Shown one piece after another: positions 1 to 8,229 of a stretch of DNA of 26,044 nucleotides. The position numbers and the translations under genes were made by a program. The notes beneath the pieces were generated by a model. That model had not been told where the DNA came from. It worked only from the letters and a program-made list of their open reading frames with translations, and ran no database searches. How positions within the stretch are numbered: position 1 is the stretch's first letter; each line of letters opens with the position of its first letter. The DNA is from Anaerolineaceae bacterium UBA6107. GTDB lineage: Bacteria > Chloroflexota > Anaerolineae > Anaerolineales > Anaerolineaceae. The DNA is taken from contig DIWL01000064.1 of the NCBI GenBank assembly GCA_002428455.1, forward strand, positions 1 through 26,044, given 5' to 3'.

Positions 1-470
1 CAATCGATTCGCGTGTGATCCTTGATGCGAATGGCGCTGAGAACCTGCTTGGCAGGGGAGATATGCTCTTTCTTGATCCGGCAAAATCCGGCTTGCTGCG
101 CCTGCAAGGGGTCATTGTCAGTGATAGCGAGCTCGAAAAGATCATCAAACACTGGCAGAACGTTCCGCACTCAGTAGAAGTCCAACCCGCACCGTGGGAG
201 GAACTGGTTGAGGTTACCGGCAGCGTGGATGGTGATAAACTGGTGGATCAGGCAATTGAGGTGGTCAGGGCAGTTGGTAAGGCCTCAACTTCTCTGTTAC
301 AACGCAGGCTGCGCATTGGTTTTCCGCGGGCAGCCAGGTTGATGGATGAACTTGAAGAAATGGGCGTGATCGGCCCGGCGGTTGGCAGCGGTAAAGAAAG
401 GGAAGTATTGCTCGAAACCGGTGAGGATGATACTGATGAGCAAAGTATGGATGATGATGAATATCGATAA
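1..470 (+). CDS. ftsK: DNA translocase FtsK/SpoIIIE, C-terminal fragment
   Basis: This is the 3' end of an FtsK-family DNA translocase, the septal ATPase that pumps chromosome ends through the closing division septum. The reading frame is open from base 3, so the gene begins outside the window. The first residues (SIDSRVILDANGAENLLGRG followed by DMLF) match the conserved end of the RecA-like motor domain. The last 70 or so residues (DKLVDQAIEVV...LLQRRLRIGFPRAARLMDELEEMG) match the winged-helix gamma domain that reads KOPS/SRS-type polarity sequences. After it comes a short acidic tail ending in a TAA at 468-470. The membrane and Walker A/B parts are not in the window. It is probably the first gene here of a plus-strand run with pgsA and lgt. 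Identification is by recalled family motifs and is very likely. Confidence 0.95.
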   Translation, partial: IDSRVILDANGAENLLGRGDMLFLDPAKSGLLRLQGVIVSDSELEKIIKHWQNVPHSVEVQPAPWEELVEVTGSVDGDKLVDQAIEVVRAVGKASTSLLQRRLRIGFPRAARLMDELEEMGVIGPAVGSGKEREVLLETGEDDTDEQSMDDDEYR

Positions 471-528
471 TATTCGGATGACCTAGTACTTAGTGTAGTA
501 AAATTCGCTTCTATTGGCAGGTATCTTA

Positions 529-1179
529 ATGAGTGAGCAAAATAAAGCTTCGGAAAAGAATAAATGGTCTTTTGAGCAATTCATGCGCAAAACCTTCAAG
601 GTTGTGCTTGATCCTGTAGCTGCATTTTTTCTAAAACTGGGACTTACCCCAAACATGGTCACCATCCTGGGCTTGATCCTCTCGATTGTCGCGGCGGTCT
701 TCGCAGGGATGGGAAAATTCTTGGTCGCGGGATTGATCCTGCTGGTGGGTGCGCCTTTTGACGCTGTGGATGGCGCCATGGCTAGACAGCTGGGAAAGCC
801 CACCCGGTTTGGCGGTTTCTTTGATTCCGTGATCGATCGTTATTCTGAATTGTTCATGATGGGCGGGTTGCTCTACTATTACGTAGGGCAGGGCAACAAA
901 CTGGCCAGTTTGCTGGTGTTCATCGCTGCGGCCGGGAGTGTGATGGTCTCTTACGTGCGTGCGCGGGCTGAAGGGCAAGCGTTTACAGCCAAGGTAGGCA
1001 TACTCTCACGCGTTGAGCGGATGATCGCGTTGGTGCTTTTCTTGATCATCGGGAAACCATTGATCGCCATCTGGATCATCGCCATCCTGGCGAATTTCAC
1101 CGCTATCCAGCGTATTCTTAATGTACGCAAGCAGGCAATCGAAAGTGATTCTTCTTCGACAAGAGGTAACTATGATTAA
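529..1179 (+). CDS. pgsA: CDP-alcohol phosphatidyltransferase (PgsA-like)
   Basis: A 216-residue integral membrane enzyme of phospholipid headgroup synthesis. It transfers a phosphatidyl group from CDP-diacylglycerol to an alcohol acceptor, probably glycerol-3-phosphate or an inositol phosphate. The full family signature D-x2-D-G-x2-A-R-x8-G-x3-D-x3-D is present, with Asp78, Asp81, Gly82, Arg86, Gly95, Asp99 and Asp103. Several hydrophobic helices follow, as the family expects. An in-frame TTG at 514 is possible, but ATG 529 is preferred because GGCAGGT lies just upstream at 516-522. The gene overlaps lgt by 8 bases, which suggests one lipid/envelope operon. The acceptor cannot be decided from the sequence, so the symbol marks the family rather than a proven substrate. 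Confidence 0.88.
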   Translation: MSEQNKASEKNKWSFEQFMRKTFKVVLDPVAAFFLKLGLTPNMVTILGLILSIVAAVFAGMGKFLVAGLILLVGAPFDAVDGAMARQLGKPTRFGGFFDSVIDRYSELFMMGGLLYYYVGQGNKLASLLVFIAAAGSVMVSYVRARAEGQAFTAKVGILSRVERMIALVLFLIIGKPLIAIWIIAILANFTAIQRILNVRKQAIESDSSSTRGNYD

Positions 1180-1975
1180 TGGTTTCAATATATTCGGGAT
1201 CAAGATCTACTTTTACGCGCTGATCATCATTGCCGGCGCACTGCTGGGTGCTTTTCTCGCTTCACGAGAAGCAAAGCGAAGAGGTTATGATGGCGACATC
1301 ATCTGGGACCTGCTGCCGTGGGTCTTAATGGCCGGGATCATTGGTGCACGACTCTGGCATGTACTGACACCCGATTCAACGCTGTTGATTGATGGAAAAA
1401 ACCCATATTTTCTGCGACCGCTGGAAATATTGAACATACGCAAGGGCGGGCTGGGGATTCCCGGTGCGATCATGGCCGGTGTTCTGGCGTTATGGATCTA
1501 TTGCCGAAGGAAGAAACTTTCACTCCTGACATGGCTGGACATCCTGGCTCCCGGGCTTGCGCTCGGACAGGCAATTGGCCGTTGGGGAAATTATTTCAAT
1601 CAGGAAGTCTATGGTATGCCTTCCAATCTGCCCTGGGCGATCAAGATCGACGAAGCTCACCGATTACCAGGGTACATGGACGTGGAGCGTTACCATCCGA
1701 CCTTTTTTTACGAATTCATCTGGAACCTTTTGAACATGGCACTGCTGCTTTGGGTCGCGCGGCGGTTTAAAGACAGGCTTAAACCGGGTGATATCTTCTT
1801 TATTTATATGATCATTTACGCAATCGGCCGGTTCCTGTTGGAGTTCATCCGTATTGTCAATTCACCCATCGCCGGTATCAATATCAACCAGGCTTTGATG
1901 GTGATCGTCTTTGCAGCAGCGAGCATCGCGCTTTTTGTGCGGCATAAGATCAAACCTAAATCGACAAACGCATAA
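1172..1975 (+). CDS. lgt: Prolipoprotein diacylglyceryl transferase
   Basis: This enzyme moves diacylglycerol from phosphatidylglycerol onto the lipobox cysteine of preprolipoproteins, the first step of lipoprotein maturation in the membrane. At 267 residues it has normal family length and about seven hydrophobic helices. The signature G-R-x-G-N-x-x-N-x-E-x2-G is seen as GRWGNYFNQEVYG at residues 136-148, and GARLWHV (58-64) and GRFLLEFIR near the C-terminus also fit. Where E. coli has the sequence around His103, this protein reads KGGLGIPGAI, so the histidine is replaced by proline. ATG 1172 lies inside the end of pgsA and follows AAGAGG at 1161-1166; start sites further upstream would extend into pgsA. 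The overlap suggests co-translation with pgsA. Confidence 0.95.
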   Translation: MINGFNIFGIKIYFYALIIIAGALLGAFLASREAKRRGYDGDIIWDLLPWVLMAGIIGARLWHVLTPDSTLLIDGKNPYFLRPLEILNIRKGGLGIPGAIMAGVLALWIYCRRKKLSLLTWLDILAPGLALGQAIGRWGNYFNQEVYGMPSNLPWAIKIDEAHRLPGYMDVERYHPTFFYEFIWNLLNMALLLWVARRFKDRLKPGDIFFIYMIIYAIGRFLLEFIRIVNSPIAGININQALMVIVFAAASIALFVRHKIKPKSTNA

Positions 1976-2036
1976 GCCAGCACCGTTCAAATGGCTTGTT
2001 GCTGCTTTTCTGCTGTTTATTAACCGGAGGTAGAAA

Positions 2037-2780
2037 ATGAGTCGTTTCCTCATTTTGGGTTCAGCAAATGCAGTTCCCAAACCTGGCCAGGAGAATACCC
2101 ATCTGCTGATTGAGAGCGAGGAGAAAGTGGTCATGGTTGATTGTGGGACCAATCCCGTGTCCAAACTTGTGGAGGCGGGTACATCCATCCTGGCGGTGAC
2201 CGACCTGGTTCTAACGCATTTTCACGCAGACCATGTAGGCAGCATGCCTCTGTTAATCATGGATATGTGGTTGGAGAAACGTTCTGATCCGCTGACCATA
2301 CACGGGTTGCAGGTTACCCTGGATAAAGCCAGGCAGCTCCTGGAGCTCTTCAGCTGGGAGAATTGGTCCGGCATGTTCCCGGTGAATTTCAATGTGATTC
2401 CGGATGATGGCGCAACAGGTTTCATCTCGAGTTCCGGCTGCCAGATCGACGCTCTGCAGGTTAAGCACCTGATACCCACGATCGGGTTGCGGGTCGAATT
2501 GACCGGTGAAAGGGTGATCACATACTCGTGTGATACAGAACCCTGCGACAACTTACTCACGTTGGCATCTTCGGCTGATGTTCTCTTGATGGAATCAGCA
2601 GGACCCGGTAAAGGGCATACTTCCCCGGAACAGGCTGGGATGATCGCGCGTGAAACAGGGGTGAAAAAACTGATCCTCATTCATTATGATAGCCGCCAGG
2701 ATGAAAAAATTCTGCTTGATCAAGCTGCGAAAAACTTTAGCGGGCAGGTGTTACTGGCAAAGGATATGCTGACTGTATAG
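2037..2780 (+). CDS. MBL-fold metallo-hydrolase, RNase Z-like
   Basis: A 247-residue metallo-beta-lactamase-fold hydrolase. The zinc motif H-x-H-x-D-H is THFHADHVGSMP with His61, His63, Asp65 and His66. Further metal-ligand motifs are SCDTEPC near residue 165, GHTSPEQAG near 197 and LIHYD near 220. The start (FLILGSANAVPKPGQENTHL) and the HTSPEQ motif resemble the RNase Z/ElaC and arylsulfatase-like branch, whose members cleave the 3' trailer of tRNA precursors or hydrolyse small esters. It is shorter than typical RNase Z, and no long exosite arm was recognised. ATG 2037 has a good Shine-Dalgarno, CCGGAGG, at 2024-2030. It follows lgt by 61 bases and converges with the HNH gene, whose end lies only 4 bases away. 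The substrate is not known. Confidence 0.85.
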   Translation: MSRFLILGSANAVPKPGQENTHLLIESEEKVVMVDCGTNPVSKLVEAGTSILAVTDLVLTHFHADHVGSMPLLIMDMWLEKRSDPLTIHGLQVTLDKARQLLELFSWENWSGMFPVNFNVIPDDGATGFISSSGCQIDALQVKHLIPTIGLRVELTGERVITYSCDTEPCDNLLTLASSADVLLMESAGPGKGHTSPEQAGMIARETGVKKLILIHYDSRQDEKILLDQAAKNFSGQVLLAKDMLTV

Positions 2781-2784
2781 TTTT

Positions 2785-3288
2785 TTACCAGCCATCCAAA
2801 TAATCACCCCATTCGTGATTTTCTGTCAGGTAACGGGCAAAGATGTAACCTGCTGAACTGGGAGGTTCTTTCGGTTGATGGAGCAGGGTCATGCCTGTTT
2901 CAGAAAGCCCACGTCCTCCCTTGAGATGATTGCAGGAATAACAGGCGGTGACCAGATTCTTCCATTCGTGTGCACCACCCAGGCGCTTTGGAATCACGTG
3001 GTCGACTGTCAGGTTTGGCGTACTTTTTCCACAGTACTGGCAGGTGAAATGATCACGACGGAAGACCTCGCGCCTTGACAGGGCCACTCTTTGACGCGGG
3101 CGGATGACCATATGTGAGAGTCTGATCACTGAGGGAATGGGAAAGGAATGATTCGCGCTGTGAATGACACCGCGTCCATTCATGATCAGGGTGGCTTTGT
3201 GGGTCAGCATCAGGCCGATCGCGCGCTGGTATCCGCACACATTGATCGGTTCATAATTGGAGTTGAGCACAAGTACCGGTTTTTCCAT
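2785..3288 (-). CDS. HNH endonuclease family protein
   Basis: A 167-residue protein with an HNH nuclease fold. A CxxC zinc pair (CQYCG, Cys83 and Cys86) is followed by the catalytic VDHVIPKRLGG (Asp96, His97), Asn111 in WKNLVTACYSC, and a second CxxC pair (Cys116, Cys119) with CNHLKGG after it. The N-terminal 70 residues (VLVLNSNYEPINVCGYQRAI) belong to a widely distributed stand-alone HNH subfamily in bacteria whose job is not established; members have been guessed to act in restriction, repair or phage-related nicking. There is no adjacent methylase or intron here, so nothing marks it as part of a mobile element. It has no clear Shine-Dalgarno and lies 14 bases from a TATAAT box, so its mRNA leader would be very short. 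Confidence 0.88.
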   Translation of the reverse strand: MEKPVLVLNSNYEPINVCGYQRAIGLMLTHKATLIMNGRGVIHSANHSFPIPSVIRLSHMVIRPRQRVALSRREVFRRDHFTCQYCGKSTPNLTVDHVIPKRLGGAHEWKNLVTACYSCNHLKGGRGLSETGMTLLHQPKEPPSSAGYIFARYLTENHEWGDYLDGW

Positions 3289-3302
3289 AGCTAATAAAAA
3301 AT

Positions 3303-3311
3303 ATTATAGCA
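3303..3311 (-). promoter_or_regulatory. Extended -10 promoter of the HNH gene
   Basis: On the minus strand the sequence reads TGCTATAAT, an extended -10 (TGn-TATAAT). The hexamer is separated from the HNH ATG by 14 bases. No convincing -35 is present, as expected for extended -10 promoters. The predicted leader is about 7-8 bases. Confidence 0.5.
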
Positions 3312-3409
3312 TGACAGAAAATGCCCGTAAGCTAATGCGCGTAGCCATTAATACAAGGTACTGTCCACCCTTCACACTTGAAACAAGAAGCGTTCGCGGC
3401 TCAGCTCAC

Positions 3410-3418
3410 TGGTATAAT
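3410..3418 (+). promoter_or_regulatory. Extended -10 promoter of tyrS
   Basis: TGGTATAAT matches TGn-TATAAT exactly. It lies 34 bases before the tyrS ATG, leaving a leader of roughly 28 bases that carries AAGGAGG at 3441-3447. No good -35 is seen at the usual distance. There is no T-box-like leader, and the 164-base interval between HNH and tyrS shows nothing else recognisable. Confidence 0.6.
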
Positions 3419-3452
3419 CGATGGCATTCAAACTATAAAAAAGGAGGTAGCA

Positions 3453-4667
3453 ATGAACATCAACGAGCAGGTTGAATACCTGATGCAGGGTACTGAATAT
3501 GGCGATGAAACCCTGAAGATCAAGATGGCTGAAGAACTGCGAGCGCGTTTGCAGGCTTGCCAGAAAGAAGGAAGGGTGCTGCGTGTTTATTGCGGCTTTG
3601 ATCCTACGAAAGCAGACCTCCATCTTGGACACACAGTTCCAATGCGTAAACTATGCCAGTTCCAGGAGTTGGGGCATGATGTGACCTTTGTGATCGGCAA
3701 TTACACTTCCCTGATCGGTGACCCTTCTGATAAGGATGTGCTGCGCCCGCAACTAACCCAGCAGGAAGTGGAAGCCAACGCAAGAACTTATGCGGAACAA
3801 GCTTTCCGCATCCTCGATCCTGAAAAAACCAAAATACGTTACAACGCTGAATGGTTATCCGGGCTAGGTTTGCGTGATCTCATTCACCTGGCATCCAATT
3901 TTACGATTCAGCAATTCCTCACGCGAGAGAATTTCAAACTGCGCTGGGAAAAAGGCGACCCGGTGTATTTACACGAGACTTTCTACTCGCTAATGCAGGG
4001 GTATGACGCTTTCTCGCTCAAGGCGGATGTGCAGGTGGGGGGTACCGACCAACTGTTCAACATCATGACCGCATCCAGGAAGATCATGGAATTCATGGGC
4101 ATGCAGCCCAACATCGCCATTATCCTGGGGATATTACCCGGTACGGATGGCCTGGTTAAGATGAGTAAGTCACTGGGTAATCACGTGCCAATCAGCACGG
4201 ATGCCGGTGATATGTATGGTAAGGTGATGAGCATCCCAGACTTCGCGATGGGCGTTTACTACCGCCTGACCACACGTCTGACGCCACCTGAGATTACGGA
4301 GATTGAAAACGGGATCAATTCCGGCAGGCTGCATCCGCGTGACGCGAAAATGCGCCTGGCGAGAGAAATTGCAGCAGCATTTTACGGAGAAGAAGAGGCT
4401 GACCGCGCTGAGAAATTGTTCGTTGACACTTTTCAGAAGGGGAGCGTGCCGGAGGATATCCCTATCTTCAAGAACACGCCGGGCAACTCAATTGTGGATA
4501 TTCTACTCGCTGCAGGGCTGGCAAAAAGCAAGAGTGATGCCAGGCGGTTGATTGAGCAAAAAGGCGTGCGATTTGAAGGAGCAGTGATCGAGGATCCGAC
4601 AGCGACCTTGACTGGCGATGGTGTGCTGCAGGTTGGGAAGCGGCATTTCCTGCGCATTACGCAATAA
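3453..4667 (+). CDS. tyrS: Tyrosyl-tRNA synthetase
   Basis: Class I tyrosine-tRNA ligase, which charges tRNA-Tyr in the cytoplasm. The 404-residue length is normal for the bacterial enzyme. The HIGH motif is HLGH at residues 57-60. The tyrosine-pocket region YDAFSLKADVQVGGTDQLFN and the KMSKS loop (KMSKSLGNH, from residue 236) are intact. The C-terminal 60 residues (SIVDILLAAGLAKSKSDARR then RLIEQKGVRFEG) form an S4 RNA-binding domain. The open frame extends upstream to 3378, but ATG 3453 is chosen because AAGGAGG lies at 3441-3447 and the extended -10 at 3410-3418 leaves no room for an earlier start. The gene is monocistronic, between its own promoter and a hairpin terminator. Confidence 0.97.
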   Translation: MNINEQVEYLMQGTEYGDETLKIKMAEELRARLQACQKEGRVLRVYCGFDPTKADLHLGHTVPMRKLCQFQELGHDVTFVIGNYTSLIGDPSDKDVLRPQLTQQEVEANARTYAEQAFRILDPEKTKIRYNAEWLSGLGLRDLIHLASNFTIQQFLTRENFKLRWEKGDPVYLHETFYSLMQGYDAFSLKADVQVGGTDQLFNIMTASRKIMEFMGMQPNIAIILGILPGTDGLVKMSKSLGNHVPISTDAGDMYGKVMSIPDFAMGVYYRLTTRLTPPEITEIENGINSGRLHPRDAKMRLAREIAAAFYGEEEADRAEKLFVDTFQKGSVPEDIPIFKNTPGNSIVDILLAAGLAKSKSDARRLIEQKGVRFEGAVIEDPTATLTGDGVLQVGKRHFLRITQ

Positions 4668-4673
4668 TAAAAA

Positions 4674-4719
4674 TAAGACCGGTGAAAAATGTAGCGCTCT
4701 ACAAAAACCAGTCTTTTTT
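4674..4719. terminator. Probable bidirectional terminator between tyrS and the RodA-PBP fusion
   Basis: The arms AAGAC-c-GG (from 4675) and CC-a-GTCTT (to about 4715) can pair with one mismatch, enclosing an inner hairpin TGTAG-cgct-CTACA. A run of T follows on the plus strand (TTTTTT near 4714-4719). The minus strand reads T-rich after the same stem (GTCTTATTTTTATTATT), so it may serve both convergent genes. The T-run overlaps the TAA stop of the fusion gene. Confidence 0.6.
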
Positions 4720-7348
4720 ATTCGAGTGAGGCGGTTGCCTCAAGAAACAATTCGCGTCCAATGCGCCGCGCATCGTTCGGAGAGCCGTCTTCAAGGGCGA
4801 TCACCAGGGTGACCGGTGTTCCAAGCCAATGTGTAGGGGTTCCCGCTACGTACCAGGAAATCTTCGCTTCCTGATGCGTTGCAAAGGAGGATAGTTCCCA
4901 ACCCGGAAAATTACCGTGGGTGAGCAAGTCAACAGCCATTCCGGCTTCAAAATCGGGGATATCCGGGGGTTCTGCACCAATGTCGATCAGAGACCAGTCA
5001 TTTTCGGGATTCTTGTAAGCCATGGCGATCTGGGGCGTTACCACCCTGCCATTATTGGATAACGTGGATGCTGCAACAGCTACCTGAACCGGAGAAACGA
5101 GGATCCCGGCTTCACCCGAGTAGAGGGAAGTGTAACTATCGATATCTTGAACCTGGACTGCCTGACTCACCTCCAGCGGTAATTCCTGAGGTTTGAATAA
5201 TCCAGATTCGGTGTAAAGTTCAAGTGTATTTGAGAGTGTAGAAGACCGGTTGAGAGTGGCTAAGGCTTTAATGCAGCCGGAAGAAACCAATTCACCCCAG
5301 GTGTTATCTTCACCCGGATCCAGGGCGCAAAAATCCGCGCTATCAGGATCAGTGTTCCAATCGTAAGGCGGGATGGTCGCAGAAGGGGTGTACTGGGATA
5401 GAAAGCGGGCAAGGAGCACGCCACCAGTGGTCGTTCCCGGTGGGTATAGTGCTTGTGTCGCGCGGTTCAATAGCGGGGCGGATTCATCCTGCATCCAGGC
5501 AGACCAACGCTCATCCAACTGGTTGGCATCAAAGGTGGGTGATGTGGACATAGCCAGTATCTCACCGCTGGCGGCGTTCATCACAACGATTGCGCCGGTA
5601 TAGTCGGCAAGGAGTTTATCGGATGCCTGCTGCAAAGGGAGATCGAGGCTCAACCTGAGATCAAAGCCCGCTGGATCCTGTCCATATAAAAGACGTGTTA
5701 ATGCGATCTTAAGAGCTGAATTATTGGTAATGCCACGCAGGGTACCATCCAGTTTGAATTCAATACCGGCCTGACCGTAATTCGGATTGCTGTAACCGAT
5801 AACAGAGCTCAATGCAGGGTAGTTCAGTACGCGGATCATCTCACCCGCTTCACCCACGTTTTCGGTTAACGATGTGTTATTCCGATCCAGGATATTGCCA
5901 CGATAGACGTAACGGTCTGAAATTGCGCGTCGTGGATTGTCTACGCGGGCGAGCAGTGCATCTGATCGAATGAACCCCCAGTAGGCAACCAGCAGCGCAA
6001 TCGCGCTAAAACCCGCCAGTACCACACCGCTCACGAGGAGATATGGCGTGGTTCGCTCAATGGGAGCGTGGTGATCCTCCGCCTGGTTGCTGATCAGCAG
6101 CAACAACAAGCCTGCACCAAGTGACACGACAAGTGATGTACCGCCGTAGGAGATGAAAGGAAGCGTTACTCCAGTGAGCGGCAGTAGCCGGATCGTCCCT
6201 CCCATAATGAGGATGGATTGACCGGCAAAATATGCAGATAAGCCCGCTGCCAGGAAACGCTGGTATTGGTTTGGAGCGTGCAGGGCGATGGTGAAACCAC
6301 GAACCGTTAGAATCGCGAATACGCCGATCAGCAAAAGCCCGCCTGCAACACCGAATTCTTCCAGGATTGCCGGAAAAATAAAATCAGAATTGGTCACCGG
6401 AACTACCCCGGGACTACCCAGTCCAAGCCCACGGCCAAGGATGCCCCCATTGGCGATGGCGATAAGTGACTGAACGATCTGGTAGGATCTACCGCGTGAA
6501 TCAAGCCAGGGATTTAACCAGGCTTCCACCCGTAGTTGTATCACATCAAAAATCAGGTAGCCGGCAATCAGCGCGATCACAACGAGTATGAAACTGATCA
6601 ACAGAATGCGGCGCTTGCCTGACGCCAGGTAAATTACGACTGTATAGAGCAAGATGAACAACGAAGCGGTTCCCAGGTCGCGTTGGGCGACCAGCGTCAT
6701 GATGGCGAAACCGATCAAAACGAGGGTTGGTGTGAGCAGCTGAAGCAGGTTCAATCTGACCGGGAAGGAATCTGCCAGGTAGGCCGAGAGGAACACAACC
6801 AGAAGGAACTTGAGTACCTCAGAGGGTTGCAGGTAGAAACTGCCCAGATTGAGCCACAAGGCTGGTCCTTCACCACCCGGGTATACACCGACAATAAATG
6901 TAAGTAGCGTCAACAGGATGCCGCTGATCAACCACACATATTTGTAGCGGCGCAGTGTGGCGAGCAGGTTTGGAACACGCAGTGCGATTAGCATGCCAAC
7001 AATGGCAATGCTCATCCAGATGGTCTGCCTGAACCCGTAAGCAGGGTCCAGGCGGTAGATCATGAGCAATCCCAGCCCGTTCAGGAGGGAGAATATGGGT
7101 AACAGGTAAGGGTCGCGGTCCGGCAGGCGTTTGTTTGCCTGGACAAAGAGGGTACCATATCCGACCAACCAAGCGCAAAAACCGATCCAATGCTGCCAGC
7201 GTAGTGGCGCCTGCCAGGAGTGGAGCCTGACGGCAGTAGCGAACGTCAGGATGACAGCACCCAGGAATATAAAAATGACTGACAGAACCAGCAGCCTGGC
7301 CTGTATTACATTCCTCGGCGAGCGGTTATCCTGCAGGATTTGATTCAC
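4718..7348 (-). CDS. RodA/FtsW SEDS glycosyltransferase fused to a degenerate penicillin-binding domain
   Basis: An 876-residue fusion. Residues 1-425 form a SEDS-family polytopic membrane domain with about 10-12 helices. It keeps QPSEVLKF (175-182), LNPWLDSRGRSYQ, GILGRGLGLGSPG, the catalytic-type Asp322 in NSDFIFPAILEEFG, and LPFISYGGTS (396-405). SEDS proteins polymerise lipid II into glycan. Residues 435-458 are a further membrane anchor, followed by a PbpA-type pedestal (YRGNILDRNN, from 482) and a transpeptidase-like domain (AIVVMNAASGEILAMSTSPT). In that domain the SxxK serine region reads YPPGTTTGG, with Thr639 and Gly642 in place of Ser and Lys. No SxN is found where expected (SGC, 690-692), and no KTG precedes SWYVAGTP. 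It starts with a GTG that overlaps the mtnP stop as GTGA, implying translational coupling. Confidence 0.9.
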   Translation of the reverse strand: MNQILQDNRSPRNVIQARLLVLSVIFIFLGAVILTFATAVRLHSWQAPLRWQHWIGFCAWLVGYGTLFVQANKRLPDRDPYLLPIFSLLNGLGLLMIYRLDPAYGFRQTIWMSIAIVGMLIALRVPNLLATLRRYKYVWLISGILLTLLTFIVGVYPGGEGPALWLNLGSFYLQPSEVLKFLLVVFLSAYLADSFPVRLNLLQLLTPTLVLIGFAIMTLVAQRDLGTASLFILLYTVVIYLASGKRRILLISFILVVIALIAGYLIFDVIQLRVEAWLNPWLDSRGRSYQIVQSLIAIANGGILGRGLGLGSPGVVPVTNSDFIFPAILEEFGVAGGLLLIGVFAILTVRGFTIALHAPNQYQRFLAAGLSAYFAGQSILIMGGTIRLLPLTGVTLPFISYGGTSLVVSLGAGLLLLLISNQAEDHHAPIERTTPYLLVSGVVLAGFSAIALLVAYWGFIRSDALLARVDNPRRAISDRYVYRGNILDRNNTSLTENVGEAGEMIRVLNYPALSSVIGYSNPNYGQAGIEFKLDGTLRGITNNSALKIALTRLLYGQDPAGFDLRLSLDLPLQQASDKLLADYTGAIVVMNAASGEILAMSTSPTFDANQLDERWSAWMQDESAPLLNRATQALYPPGTTTGGVLLARFLSQYTPSATIPPYDWNTDPDSADFCALDPGEDNTWGELVSSGCIKALATLNRSSTLSNTLELYTESGLFKPQELPLEVSQAVQVQDIDSYTSLYSGEAGILVSPVQVAVAASTLSNNGRVVTPQIAMAYKNPENDWSLIDIGAEPPDIPDFEAGMAVDLLTHGNFPGWELSSFATHQEAKISWYVAGTPTHWLGTPVTLVIALEDGSPNDARRIGRELFLEATASLE

Positions 7349-8211
7349 TTTATATATTTCTGTAATAGAAGATCCAGTTTTTTAGAGGTTTCGTTATTAA
7401 TTGAAGAGCGGTTGGTGATGATGGCGTTTTCTAACGCGTTGCGGCAACTGCACACGGATGACTCCGGCAGGTTCTCAACCAGCGCGTTGATACTCCTTTG
7501 GGCCAATTCAGTGTTCTTTAAAAGGGTTTTTACTACCATTTCAACGCTAACATGTTCTTCTGTAATGTGCCATACATCGTAATCCGTCACATGTGCCATC
7601 ACCGCGTAACAAATCTCAGCCTCGCGCGCCAGGAATGCCTCAGGTGAAGTGGTCATGCCGATGAGTGATAAACCCCAAGCGCGATAAATGTTGGATTCAA
7701 TTTTGGTAGAAAACCGGGGACCTTCAATGGTGATCATTGCCCCGCCTTTATGCACGACGCAATCACACTCAGAGACGGATTGATGCAGGAGAGTGGATAG
7801 TTCCGGGCAGAATGGTTCAGCAGTGCTGACATGAACCACCAGTCCCTCTCCAAAGAAGGACCGGGGGCGCAGGTGTGTGTGATCAAACAACTGGTCCGGT
7901 ATGACGATGTTCCCGGGTGCGAAATCTTCGCGCAACGATCCACAAGCGCTCACCCCTATGAGGCGGTCAACCCCAAGTATCTTCATCGCCCAAATATTTG
8001 CTCGATAATTCACCTCGGTTGGAGAAATCGTGTGACCAATGCCATGCCGGGCTAAGAAGGCAACAGGATTGCCTTTAAGCCTGCCAAGCACCAGCGGTGC
8101 GCTCGGGTATCCAAAAGGTGTTGCAGGATAGAATTCCTCCGTGTTTTCCAGCGATGGAAAATCGTAGAGCCCGGAGCCTCCGATTACTCCCAATACAGGT
8201 TTTTCTCTCAT
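7345..8211 (-). CDS. mtnP: S-methyl-5'-thioadenosine phosphorylase (PNP family)
   Basis: This enzyme phosphorolyses methylthioadenosine, the by-product of polyamine synthesis and related reactions, to adenine and 5-methylthioribose-1-phosphate. Family motifs are clear: GVIGGSGLYD at the N-terminus (phosphate loop), the ARHG-GH-P-NYRAN region, SACGSLRE, the substrate loop TIEGPRFSTKIES, MTTSPEAFLAREAE, and DYD (adenine binding). The 288-residue length is normal. AAGGAGA lies just upstream of ATG 8211. The gene sits 18 bases after fhaB, and its stop overlaps the start of the RodA-PBP fusion by 4 bases. That places a purine-salvage enzyme inside a cell-wall/FHA operon. Related purine nucleoside or methylthioinosine phosphorylases are close alternatives. 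Confidence 0.92.
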   Translation of the reverse strand: MREKPVLGVIGGSGLYDFPSLENTEEFYPATPFGYPSAPLVLGRLKGNPVAFLARHGIGHTISPTEVNYRANIWAMKILGVDRLIGVSACGSLREDFAPGNIVIPDQLFDHTHLRPRSFFGEGLVVHVSTAEPFCPELSTLLHQSVSECDCVVHKGGAMITIEGPRFSTKIESNIYRAWGLSLIGMTTSPEAFLAREAEICYAVMAHVTDYDVWHITEEHVSVEMVVKTLLKNTELAQRSINALVENLPESSVCSCRNALENAIITNRSSINNETSKKLDLLLQKYIK

Positions 8212-8229
8212 AGTTTCTCCTTGCCCGGC

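Noticed and set aside
544..1179. Reading the lipid synthase as specific for glycerol-phosphate or inositol
   Set aside because: The CDP-alcohol motif does not fix the acceptor, so only the family was named.
1974..1997. Hairpin AAGCCA/TGGCTT after lgt as a terminator
   Set aside because: Only 6 pairs with a 12-base loop and no T-run directly after, so support is too weak.
2785..3288. HNH gene as part of a homing element or restriction system
   Set aside because: No methylase, intron, intein or repeats are nearby, and the gene sits between housekeeping genes.
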